Source: Methylobacterium nonmethylotrophicum (lineage in GTDB: Bacteria > Pseudomonadota > Alphaproteobacteria > Rhizobiales > Beijerinckiaceae). Taken from it: 64,000 bases of DNA. Position numbers and translations under genes: made by a program. This document shows, in pieces, positions 56,484 to 64,000 of the stretch. The DNA lies in the NCBI RefSeq assembly GCF_004745635.1, contig NZ_SRLB01000004.1, forward strand, positions 186,001-250,000. The letters run 5' to 3'. Below the pieces are notes generated by a model that was not told the DNA's origin, made no database searches, and saw only the letters and a list, made by a program, of their open reading frames with translations. Each line of letters opens with the position of its first letter. Position 1 is the first letter of the stretch.

Positions 56484-57503
56484 TCAGCCCGCCGCCCGCA
56501 GCACCGATTTCGGCATCACCCCGTAGGCCTTCTTGAAGGCGCGGCTGAAATGCGAGAAGTCGCTGAAGCCGCACTGCATCACCACCTGCCCGACATTGCG
56601 GGCCTGGCCCTCCTCGAGCAGCCGGAAGGCGAGGGCCAGCCGCTGCTGCCACAGCCAGCGGATCGCCGTGGTGCCGTCGGCCGCGAAGGCGCGGCAGAGG
56701 GTGCGCAGCGACACGCCGAGGCTGTTCGCCACCCGGGCGAGGTCGAGGTCCGGGTCCTCGATATGGGCGAGCAGGTAGGTCTTGGCCTGGCGCACCAGGT
56801 CCGCGTCGGAAAGGCTGCGCCCCGGCGCCGTCAGGCTCGCCTCCAGGGAGGCGGTCAGCAATTCGAGGAACGAGTTGCCGAGCCGCTGCGAGCAGCTCTC
56901 GCTCAGGGGCGTCTCGAGCTCGACGATGTCGGTCATCGTGTGGGCGATGGTCGAGGCGAGGGGCTGGTCGGGCCCGATGATCCGGGCCGCCAGGTGCTCG
57001 AAGTCGGGCAGCCGCGCCGCGATCTGCCGGCGGGCGAGGCGGGCGATGATCATCCTCGTGTCCTGCTCGAACTCCCACAGGAAGGGCCGGGCCGAATCGT
57101 AGATCACGAGGTCGCCGACGGCCGGGAGGGCGCAGCGGTCGTCCTGCACCAGCCGGCCGGTGCCGGTCTTCATCAGCGCCACGAACACGTCGTCGTCCGG
57201 CATCCGCCGCAGGCAGGCGGCGTCGCGGCGGTTCTCCATCGGCGAGAACCGGATGTCGCAGACATTGACCTTGCCGAGGGAGACCTTGCGCAGCCGGGCC
57301 GCGAAGGGCTCGTCGGCGATCTTCCGCATCGTCTCCGACGGGCTCAGATGGGCGCAGATCGCGTCGCGCCAGTACGAGAACCGGTACTTTTCCGCGAGCA
57401 CGTTGGTGTCGAAGGTCGTGATCGGCGCAGGCAGGCACGATGCCGATGAGGAAGGAGGCGACGGGGAACGGGGCGACGGGGGAGAGGCGTTGAGCGGTCT
57501 CAT
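56484..57503 (-). CDS. AraC-family transcriptional regulator
   Basis: This 339-residue regulator has an AraC_binding_2-type sensor (about 25-215: NVLAEKYRFSYWRDAICAHL) and a C-terminal double helix-turn-helix (LDLARVANSLGVSLRTLCRAF and NVGQVVMQCGFSDFSHFSRAFKKAYG). ATG 57503 is chosen because GGAGGG lies seven bases upstream; the frame before it is a shadow. It is divergent from an amidase gene with 146 bases between starts, so it likely regulates that gene. Confidence 0.88.
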   Translation of the reverse strand: MRPLNASPPSPRSPSPPSSSASCLPAPITTFDTNVLAEKYRFSYWRDAICAHLSPSETMRKIADEPFAARLRKVSLGKVNVCDIRFSPMENRRDAACLRRMPDDDVFVALMKTGTGRLVQDDRCALPAVGDLVIYDSARPFLWEFEQDTRMIIARLARRQIAARLPDFEHLAARIIGPDQPLASTIAHTMTDIVELETPLSESCSQRLGNSFLELLTASLEASLTAPGRSLSDADLVRQAKTYLLAHIEDPDLDLARVANSLGVSLRTLCRAFAADGTTAIRWLWQQRLALAFRLLEEGQARNVGQVVMQCGFSDFSHFSRAFKKAYGVMPKSVLRAAG

Positions 57504-57649
57504 GACTGACCCTCCGGCTTTTCGTCCGCGCTGCCTCAAGCAATGCGGATGCCAGCCCTGACGGCTCCGGGCCAAGGCGCGTGGCCTTTGGGGACAAGAC
57601 GAGGCCAGGATCGGCGGGAAGGATGCGGCCTGCAACAGGGAGAGCGACG

Positions 57650-59068
57650 ATGGCCGCGAGCCTGCAAGACGAGACCCTGATCTTCGAGACCCTGGTCTTC
57701 ATCGCCGAGGCGATCCGCCTGCGGCAGGTGAGCGCGGTCGAGGTCGCGACCGCGATGCTCGCGCGCATCGACGCCCTCGACGGCGAGATCCGCAGCTACA
57801 CCACCGTGACCGCCGAGCACGCGCTGGCGGCCGCCGCCCGGGCGGACCGGGAGACCGCCCTCGGCATCAGCCGCGGCCCGCTGCACGGCGTGCCGCTCGG
57901 CATCAAGGACCTGTGCGACACGCGCTTCGCCCCCACCGGCGCCGGCACGCTGATCCATCGCGATCACGTGCCGAGCACGGACGCCACCGTGGTCGCGCGG
58001 CTGGAGCAGGGCGGGGCGGTGATCCTCGGCAAGCTCGCGATGACCGAGGGGGCCTATACCAGCCACCACCCGGAGAATCCGGGCCCGGTCAACCCCTGGG
58101 GCCGGGGCCACTGGCTCGGCTCGTCCTCGACCGGTTCGGGTGCGGCCACCGCGGCGCGGCTGTGCTACGGCTCGCTCGGCTCCGACACCGGCGGCTCGAT
58201 CCGCTTCCCCTCCGCGACCTGCGGGCTCACCGGGATCAAGCCGACCTGGGGCCGGGTGAGCCGCCACGGCGTGTTTCCCCTCGCGGCCTCCCTCGACCAT
58301 GTCGGGCCGATGGCCCGCAGCGCCGCCGACGCGGCCGCGATCCTCGGCGTCATCGCGGGCGCCGACCCGCGCGACCCGACCGCCCTGGCGGCGCCCGTCG
58401 ACGACTATCTCGGCGGAATCGGCCGGCCGATCCGCGGCCTCACCATCGGCATCGACCGGGGCTTCACGACCGAGGGGATCGACCCGGAGGTGGTCGCGGC
58501 CCTCGAGGCGACGGAGGCGGTGTTGCGCGACCTCGGCGCGCGCATCCGCGAGATCACGATGCCGCCCACCGCGGACCTGGTGCGCGGCTGGATCCCGTTC
58601 TGCTCGGTCGAGACGGCGCTCGCCCATCGGGAGACCTATCCGGCGCGGGCCGCGTCCTACGGGCCCGACCTCGCCGGCCTGATCGACCAGGGCCGCGCGG
58701 TCACCGGCCTCGACCTCGGCGCGGTCTACCACGAGCGGCTCGCCTTCTCGGGCGCGCTCGCCGACCTGTTTCAGGAGGTCGACCTCCTCCTCGTGCCGAC
58801 CATGCCGGTGCCGGTCCCGAGCCGCGCCCGGATGGGCGAGTACGGCCAGGACCCGGAGGTGCTGCTGCGGATCCTGCGCTTCACCGCGCCGTTCAACTTC
58901 TCGGGCAGCCCGACCATCACCCTGCCGGCTGGGATCGACGCCGCCGGCCTTCCCTTAAGCGTCCAGCTCGTCGGGCCTCACCTGTCGGAGGCGCTGCTCT
59001 GCCGCGCCGGCCACGCCATCCAGCAGGTCACCGACTGGCACGCGCGCCGGCCGCCGGGGCTCGCGTGA
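57650..59068 (+). CDS. Amidase signature-family hydrolase
   Basis: This 472-residue hydrolase has the complete amidase-signature triad: K86 (GIKD), the cis-serine S159 (LGSSSTGSGAA) and the nucleophile S183 (GSDTGGS). These enzymes cleave amides, including mandelamide, indoleacetamide or fatty acid amides; the substrate here cannot be specified. AGGGAGAG precedes the ATG at 57650. The AraC regulator is divergent. Its transcript should end at the repeat hairpin at 59125-59148. Confidence 0.88.
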   Translation: MAASLQDETLIFETLVFIAEAIRLRQVSAVEVATAMLARIDALDGEIRSYTTVTAEHALAAAARADRETALGISRGPLHGVPLGIKDLCDTRFAPTGAGTLIHRDHVPSTDATVVARLEQGGAVILGKLAMTEGAYTSHHPENPGPVNPWGRGHWLGSSSTGSGAATAARLCYGSLGSDTGGSIRFPSATCGLTGIKPTWGRVSRHGVFPLAASLDHVGPMARSAADAAAILGVIAGADPRDPTALAAPVDDYLGGIGRPIRGLTIGIDRGFTTEGIDPEVVAALEATEAVLRDLGARIREITMPPTADLVRGWIPFCSVETALAHRETYPARAASYGPDLAGLIDQGRAVTGLDLGAVYHERLAFSGALADLFQEVDLLLVPTMPVPVPSRARMGEYGQDPEVLLRILRFTAPFNFSGSPTITLPAGIDAAGLPLSVQLVGPHLSEALLCRAGHAIQQVTDWHARRPPGLA

Positions 59069-59094
59069 GCGGAAGCTCTGTTACGATGTCCACC

Positions 59095-59185
59095 TGATGC
59101 TTCCAAATAAAGTAGAGCGCGTCTCCCCTCTCCCACACGGGAGAGGGGATCCCGCGACTTACTTCTACAGGAACAAATCAAGCGA
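59095..59185. repeat. Family B repeat fragment and terminator between amidase and tyrS
   Basis: The hairpin CCCCTCTCCC-acac-GGGAGAGGGG (59125-59148) is identical to that in copy 1 at 20063-20086. Flanks read CGCTTGATTTGTTCC and GCGCGGGATCCCC-like sequence when seen on the minus strand, matching the left end of the other copies; the inner 'CAGGCGATG' part is missing. It lies between the convergent amidase and tyrS genes and ends nine bases from the tyrS stop, so it probably terminates both. Confidence 0.75.
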
Positions 59186-59193
59186 AGAGCGGG

Positions 59194-60468
59194 TCACACC
59201 ACCCGCAGCAGCACGTGCTTCTTGCGGCCGAAGGACAGCTTCACCACGCCCTCCGGGGTGACGTCGCCGGCGCCGATCACCGCGCGCTCGTCGCTGACGG
59301 GCGCGTCGTTGACCTTGAGACCGCCGCTCTTCACCTGCCGGCGCGCCTCGCTGGTCGAGGGCACGAGGCCCGCATGATCCGGCCCGAAGGCCGAGAGCAC
59401 GCCGAGGCCTGCCTCGATGAGCGCGCGCGGCACCTCGACGGTGGGCAGGCTCTGGGCCAGCGCGCCCTCCTCGAAGGTGCGCCGCGCCGTCTCGGCGGCG
59501 GCCTCCGCCGCCTCGCGGCCGTGGAGCAGGGCGGTGGCCTCGGTGGCGAGCACCTTCTTGGCCTCGTTGATCTCCTGGCCGCCCAGGGCCTCGAGCTTTG
59601 CCACCTCGTCGAGGGGCATCAGGGTGAACAGGCGCAGGAAGCGGCCGACATCGGCGTCCTCGGTGTTGCGCCAGAACTGCCAGTAATCGTAGGGGCTGAG
59701 CAGGTCCGGGTTGAGCCAGACCGCGCCCGACGCCGTCTTGCCCATCTTGGCGCCCGAGGCCGTGGTCATCAGCGGGCAGGTCAGGGCGTGGAGCTGCGGC
59801 GTGCCGAGGCGCCGGCCGAGATCGATGCCGGTGACGATGTTGCCCCACTGGTCCGAGCCGCCCATCTGCAGCGTCACGCCGTGGCGGCGGTTCAGCTCGA
59901 CGAAGTCGTAGGCCTGCAGGATCATGTAGTTGAATTCCAGGAACGACAGCTCCTGGTCGCGCTCGAGCCGCAGCCGCACGCTGTCCATCGACAGCATCCG
60001 GTTGACCGAGAAGTGCCGGCCGATCTCGCGCAGCATCTCGATGTAATTGAGCGTGGTCAGCCACTCGGCGTTGTCGGCCATCACGGCGGCGTTGGCGCCG
60101 GCGCCGAAGTCGAGGAAGCGCGAGAAGGTCTTCTTGATCTCGGTCTTGTTGTCCTCGATCTGGTCCAGGGTGAGGATCTTGCGGCTCTCGTCGCGGCCGG
60201 ACGGGTCGCCGACGCGGGTGGTGCCGCCGCCCATCAGCGCCACCGGCTTGCCGCCGGTCGCCTGGAGCCAGTGCAGCATCATGATCGAGAGCAGGTGGCC
60301 GATATGGAGCGACGGCGCCGTGCAGTCGTAGCCGACATAGGCCGTCAGCCGGCCCTCGCGGGCGGCCTCGTCCACGCCCGGGAAATCGGAGCACTGGTGG
60401 ACGTAGCCGCGCTCCATCAGGACGCGGAGGAAGTCGGAACGCGGCGCGAAGTCGGTGGGCGCGGCCAT
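59194..60468 (-). CDS. tyrS: Tyrosyl-tRNA synthetase
   Basis: This 424-residue class I aminoacyl-tRNA synthetase charges tRNA-Tyr. The HIGH motif lies in PSLHIGHLL, the KMSKS loop is KMGKT (normal for TyrS), and the C-terminal S4 RNA-binding domain is visible in [18 protein letters not shown]. The start is ATG 60468 ([17 protein letters not shown]). It is divergent from anmK, as in many related genomes. Confidence 0.95.
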   Translation of the reverse strand: MAAPTDFAPRSDFLRVLMERGYVHQCSDFPGVDEAAREGRLTAYVGYDCTAPSLHIGHLLSIMMLHWLQATGGKPVALMGGGTTRVGDPSGRDESRKILTLDQIEDNKTEIKKTFSRFLDFGAGANAAVMADNAEWLTTLNYIEMLREIGRHFSVNRMLSMDSVRLRLERDQELSFLEFNYMILQAYDFVELNRRHGVTLQMGGSDQWGNIVTGIDLGRRLGTPQLHALTCPLMTTASGAKMGKTASGAVWLNPDLLSPYDYWQFWRNTEDADVGRFLRLFTLMPLDEVAKLEALGGQEINEAKKVLATEATALLHGREAAEAAAETARRTFEEGALAQSLPTVEVPRALIEAGLGVLSAFGPDHAGLVPSTSEARRQVKSGGLKVNDAPVSDERAVIGAGDVTPEGVVKLSFGRKKHVLLRVV

Positions 60469-60597
60469 GGAACTCTCGATCGGTCTCGTGAGGGGCGGCG
60501 GCGCGACAGCGCGGCGCCGCCATGCTAGCTCCGTCGGATTCGGAACGGGTCGGCTCATAGCAGCGCCGGCCCCGAAAGGCACGGGGGACGAGTCGGG

Positions 60598-61737
60598 ATG
60601 ACGATGCGGCGGGCGATCGGGCTGATGAGCGGCACCTCCCTCGACGGCGTCGACGTCGCGTTGATCGAGACCGACGGGGAGACGGTCCGGGTCGAGCGCA
60701 GCCACAACGGCTATCTCGAGCCCCTGGGGCCGACGGGCTACCGCGCCTACTCGGACGACGACCGGGCGCTCCTGCGCCAGGCCCTCGTCGACGCGGAAGG
60801 CGTGACCGAGCGCAGCGAGCGCCCGGGCTGCCTGTCCCAGGCCGAGGAGCTGGTGACGCGCCTCCACGCCGAGGCGGTCGAGAACTTCCTCGCCGAGAAC
60901 GGCCTGACGCCCGCCGACATCGACGTCGTCGGTTTCCACGGCCAGACCGTGGTGCACCGGCCCGACCAGAAGATGAGCGTGCAGATCGGCGACGGGGGCG
61001 CCTTGAGCCGTCGTCTCGGCATCAAGGTGGTGTCGGATCTGCGCAACGCCGACATCGAGGCGGGCGGGCAGGGGGCGCCGCTGGTGCCGGTCTTCCACCG
61101 GGCCCTCGCCCAGGCCTCCGGCTTCACCGACAGCCTCGGCATCCTCAATATCGGGGGCGTCGCCAACGCCACCCTGATCGCCCGGGACGGCAGGATCCTC
61201 GCCTTCGACACCGGCCCGGGCAACGCGCTGATCGACGACTGGATGCGCGAGCGCACCGGCCACGCCCTCGACGACAACGGCCGCACCGCCGCCCGCGGCC
61301 GGCCCGACGAGCCGCTGCTCGCCTGGCTGCTGATCCACCCGTTCTTCTCGCGCCGGCCGCCGAAGTCCCTCGACCGGAACTGGTTCTCGCACAAGCTCGC
61401 GGGCCAGCTCTCGACCGAGGACGGCGCCGCGACGCTCACCGCCTTCACCGCCCGCGCGGTCGCCCGGGCGCTCGATCACGCCAGCGACCCGCCGACCCGC
61501 TGGATCGTCTCCGGCGGCGGGGCCCGCAACGGCGAATTGCTGCGCCAGCTCAACTACCACCTGCGCGCCGAGATCACGACCGCCGACGCCATCGGCTGGT
61601 CCTCCGCCTTCCTGGAGGCGCAGGCCTTCGCCTACCTCGCGGTGCGCTCGCTGGAAGGCCTGCCGATCACCTTTCCGTCGACGACGGGGGTGAGCCAGGC
61701 GATCACCGGCGGGGTGCTGGCGCGGCCGGAGGGGTGA
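60598..61737 (+). CDS. anmK: Anhydro-N-acetylmuramic acid kinase
   Basis: This 379-residue kinase phosphorylates and opens anhydro-MurNAc from recycled peptidoglycan. [16 protein letters not shown] near the start, [21 protein letters not shown] and [11 protein letters not shown] are the family signatures. Two ATGs (60598, 60604) are possible starts. It is divergent from tyrS. Confidence 0.95.
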   Translation: MTMRRAIGLMSGTSLDGVDVALIETDGETVRVERSHNGYLEPLGPTGYRAYSDDDRALLRQALVDAEGVTERSERPGCLSQAEELVTRLHAEAVENFLAENGLTPADIDVVGFHGQTVVHRPDQKMSVQIGDGGALSRRLGIKVVSDLRNADIEAGGQGAPLVPVFHRALAQASGFTDSLGILNIGGVANATLIARDGRILAFDTGPGNALIDDWMRERTGHALDDNGRTAARGRPDEPLLAWLLIHPFFSRRPPKSLDRNWFSHKLAGQLSTEDGAATLTAFTARAVARALDHASDPPTRWIVSGGGARNGELLRQLNYHLRAEITTADAIGWSSAFLEAQAFAYLAVRSLEGLPITFPSTTGVSQAITGGVLARPEG

Positions 61738-61796
61738 CTCCGGTGCGGCACCGCAGGACGTTGCGCGGGCCCCGTCCCCGCCGCTAAGCGGGCCGC

Positions 61797-62870
61797 ATGA
61801 GCAGCACCTCCACGATCAGCATCGCCCCGGCCGCGGCACCCGCCACCGCGGTGCCCCGGTCCCGCCGCGCCGTACGGACCTGGCTCTTCGTCATGGCCGC
61901 CCTGGTCGTGGCGATGGTGGCGGTGGGCGGCGCGACGCGGCTCACCGGCTCGGGCCTGTCGATCACCGAGTGGAAGCCGGTGACCGGCGCGATCCCGCCG
62001 CTCTCCGCCGAGGCCTGGGCGCAGGAATTCGCCAAGTACCAGGCGACGCCGCAATACACGTTGCTCAACCAGGGCATGACCCTGTCCGAGTTCCAGTTCA
62101 TCTACGGCTGGGAATGGGGCCACCGGCTGCTCGGCCGCCTGATCGGCCTCGTGTTCTTCCTGCCGCTCCTGGCCTTCTGGTGGCGCGGCCAGCTCGACCG
62201 GCGCCTGTCGTTCAGCCTGCTCGGCCTCGGCGTGCTCGGCGGCCTGCAAGGCGCCGTCGGCTGGATCATGGTGGCGTCCGGCCTGCAGCCGGGCATGACC
62301 GCGGTGGCGCCGGTCAAGCTCGCCCTGCACCTGACGCTGGCGAGCGCGATCTATGCCGGCCTCGTCTGGCTCGCCGCCGGCCTCGACCGGACGCGCGACG
62401 AGGCGGTGCCGGCGCGGCTCTCCGGCACGGCGCTCGCCCTGATGGTCCTGGTGCTCGTGCAGATCGCGCTCGGCGGCCTCGTCGCCGGCTCGAAGGCGGG
62501 GCTCACCTACAACACCTGGCCGCTGATGGATGGCAGCCTCGTCCCCGCGGGCCTTCTGTCCGGCACGCCCTGGATCGAGAACTTCGTCGACAACGTCACC
62601 CTGGTGCAGTTCAACCATCGCCTGACCGCCTACGCGCTTCTGGTCGTCGCGGCGTTCCACGCCTTCGACACCCGCCGCGCGCTGCCCGGCACGGGCGCCG
62701 CGCGGCGGGCGACGGCGCTCCTCGGCCTCGTCGTCGCGCAAGCCTGCCTCGGCATCGTCACCCTGCTCCTGGTCGTGCCGCTCTGGGCCGGCCTCGCCCA
62801 TCAGGTCTTCGCGATGCTGGTGCTCGGCATGGCGAGCGTCCACGCCCGGCTCTGCCGGGCTCATCCATAA
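61797..62870 (+). CDS. ctaA: Heme A synthase, CtaA/COX15 family
   Basis: This 357-residue membrane protein has eight membrane segments and the COX15-type features [49 protein letters not shown], and [14 protein letters not shown] and [12 protein letters not shown] with the haem-ligand histidines. It converts heme O to heme A for cytochrome oxidase. The N-terminal 25 residues are Ala/Pro-rich and cytoplasmic. It lies 59 bases downstream of anmK on the same strand. Confidence 0.92.
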   Translation: MSSTSTISIAPAAAPATAVPRSRRAVRTWLFVMAALVVAMVAVGGATRLTGSGLSITEWKPVTGAIPPLSAEAWAQEFAKYQATPQYTLLNQGMTLSEFQFIYGWEWGHRLLGRLIGLVFFLPLLAFWWRGQLDRRLSFSLLGLGVLGGLQGAVGWIMVASGLQPGMTAVAPVKLALHLTLASAIYAGLVWLAAGLDRTRDEAVPARLSGTALALMVLVLVQIALGGLVAGSKAGLTYNTWPLMDGSLVPAGLLSGTPWIENFVDNVTLVQFNHRLTAYALLVVAAFHAFDTRRALPGTGAARRATALLGLVVAQACLGIVTLLLVVPLWAGLAHQVFAMLVLGMASVHARLCRAHP

Positions 62871-63014
62871 AATCATCGCGACTGTGCCGCGCGCCCAGGG
62901 GCGCCGTAATCCGCGCCGCGTGAGCGCACCCGGGAACGTTCGTCCGGCGTTCATGCTTCCGCTTTAACTTTGGTCAACCGGGAGGCGACACCCGGTCCTG
63001 GGAGCGGAGGTTCG

Positions 63015-63740
63015 ATGTCTGCGCAGGAGCAAACCCTGGACGCGTCCGCGGCCCTGACGGCGCGGTTCGCGCCGGACGGCCGGCCCCTGAACCTCGCCTG
63101 GACCTACACGCCGCGGGAACTGCTCGCCGACGGCGTCGTCCACGTGGTCGGCGTGAGCCTCGGGGTGGTGGGCGCCCTGACGCTGATCGTCAGCGCCGCC
63201 CTCTCGAATCTCAACTCCTCCGAGAAGGTGGCGGTGGCCGTCTACGCCGCCGGCCTCGTGGCGATGCTGGGCGTCTCGGCGGCCTACAACATGTGGCCGG
63301 TCGGCCGGCTGAAATGGCGCCTGCGCCGGGCCGACCACGCCACCATCTTCCTGATGATCGCCGGCACCTACACGCCGCTCGTCACCCTCGTCGGCACCGA
63401 CACGTTCGCCTTCGGGCTGCTCGCCGGGATCTGGCTCGTGGCGGTGGCGGGCGCCGCCGTGAAGCTGACGCTCCCGGGCCGCTTCGACCGGCTGGCGATC
63501 GCCCTCTACCTCGCCCTCGGCTGGAGCGGGCTGATGGCCTACGAATCGGTCATCGCCGCCCTGTCGCCGGGCGCCCTGTGGCTGCTCGCCGCCGGCGGCC
63601 TGCTCTACTCCCTCGGGGTCATCTTCCACGTCTGGCGGCAATTGCCGTTCCAGAACGCGATCTGGCACGGCTTCGTGCTGGCCGCGGCGGCCTGCCATTA
63701 CGGCGCGGTGTTCCGCAGCGTGCTCGATGCGGGGGCGTGA
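63015..63740 (+). CDS. Hemolysin III/PAQR family membrane protein
   Basis: This 241-residue protein has seven membrane segments and the family residues DGVVHVVGVSLG, SAAYNMWP, LRRADHATIFLMIAGTYTPL and FHVWRQLPFQNAIWHGFVL, with the metal-binding histidines of the HlyIII/PAQR fold. The start ATG 63015 has GGAGG five bases upstream. The function in Proteobacteria is unsettled; a membrane-lipid hydrolase-like role is suspected for the family. Confidence 0.88.
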   Translation: MSAQEQTLDASAALTARFAPDGRPLNLAWTYTPRELLADGVVHVVGVSLGVVGALTLIVSAALSNLNSSEKVAVAVYAAGLVAMLGVSAAYNMWPVGRLKWRLRRADHATIFLMIAGTYTPLVTLVGTDTFAFGLLAGIWLVAVAGAAVKLTLPGRFDRLAIALYLALGWSGLMAYESVIAALSPGALWLLAAGGLLYSLGVIFHVWRQLPFQNAIWHGFVLAAAACHYGAVFRSVLDAGA

Positions 63741-63755
63741 GGGGCGCCGCCGCGA

Positions 63756-64000
63756 TCAGCCCCGCGGCGGCACCGGGATGTCGAAATGGTGCACGTCCTC
63801 GCGCAGGCCGAGCTTGCCGTAGAGCGCGAGGGCGGGCGCGTCGTCCGGATCGGCCTGGACGAAGATCACCCAGGTGCCGCTCTCAGCTGCGACGGCGCGC
63901 AGATGCGCGATCAACGACGTGGCGATGCCCCGCCGGCGGTGGTCCGCCGCGACCGCGAGGTCGTAGAGGTAGATCTCCCGCCGCGCCCGCTCGGCCTTGT
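63756..64000 (-). CDS. AAC(3)-I-like aminoglycoside/GNAT acetyltransferase, C-terminal part
   Basis: Reading from the right edge, the last 80 residues of a GNAT protein run to TGA at 63756-63758. [40 protein letters not shown] and the ending [12 protein letters not shown] match the gentamicin 3-N-acetyltransferase AAC(3)-I family closely. The first part lies beyond the window. Chromosomal homologues in environmental bacteria do not always confer resistance, so the substrate is uncertain. Confidence 0.75.
   Translation of the reverse strand, partial: KAERARREIYLYDLAVAADHRRRGIATSLIAHLRAVAAESGTWVIFVQADPDDAPALALYGKLGLREDVHHFDIPVPPRG

Overview
The window is very GC-rich, densely coded DNA from an alphaproteobacterium. 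I infer Methylobacterium or a close relative (Methylobacteriaceae). The reasons are the RepA/RepB partition proteins, the phasin, the many branched-chain-amino-acid-type (Liv) ABC transporters, the mutM/ubiE/ubiB neighbourhood and a petrobactin-like metallophore locus of the kind known from Methylobacterium and Rhodopseudomonas. The organism call is an inference; there is no rRNA in the window and I found no tRNA.

Layout. 1-3621: the end of a hydroxyacid-dehydrogenase-type gene, an orphan ABC solute-binding protein, a glycerol-dehydrogenase-like enzyme, an SDR remnant and an intact SDR. 3896-11705: a complete Liv-type ABC operon behind a Baeyer-Villiger-type monooxygenase, with a divergent LysR regulator and a LysR-box-like palindrome between them. 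12067-15312: a Phd-like/PemK-like toxin-antitoxin pair, then repA-repB with no repC, then about 730 bp with no recognisable gene. 16046-31819: the main item, a 15.8-kb minus-strand metallophore locus. It holds fecI-fecR-TonB receptor, an asbA-asbB-asbC-asbDE-DUF2218-GNAT biosynthetic operon, and a periplasmic-binding-protein/permease/permease/ATPase uptake system. 32180-43688: a SnoaL-FMO fusion, a sigma-54 activator, a GAF-PAS-GGDEF-EAL protein and two chemoreceptor-type proteins. 43825-49372: another orphan solute-binding protein, ubiB, ubiE, mutM and a phasin. 49424-54842: a second complete Liv-type operon ending in an SDR. 55114-64000: an SDR with a C-terminal membrane segment, ynfA, a divergent AraC regulator/amidase pair, tyrS, anmK, ctaA, a hemolysin-III-family protein and the end of an AAC(3)-I-like acetyltransferase.

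How the main locus works together (inference from family knowledge). Two NIS synthetases (AsbA and AsbB types) condense citrate with a polyamine. AsbC activates an aryl acid and loads it on the carrier-protein part of an AsbD-AsbE fusion, whose AsbE part transfers the aryl group to the polyamine arms. No AsbF (3-dehydroshikimate dehydratase) is present, while a YhhY-like N-acetyltransferase is part of the operon. That combination suggests an N-acetylated petrobactin relative of the rhodopetrobactin or methylolanthanin kind rather than petrobactin itself. The STN-containing TonB receptor, FecR and FecI form a surface-signalling system that senses the loaded metallophore, and the FecCD-type ABC transporter completes uptake.

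Two families of short dispersed palindromic repeats lie between genes: family A (CCTCATCCTGAGG ends) at about 3.7 and 34.1 kb, and family B (a hairpin-rich element) at about 19.9, 39.2 and 59.1 kb.
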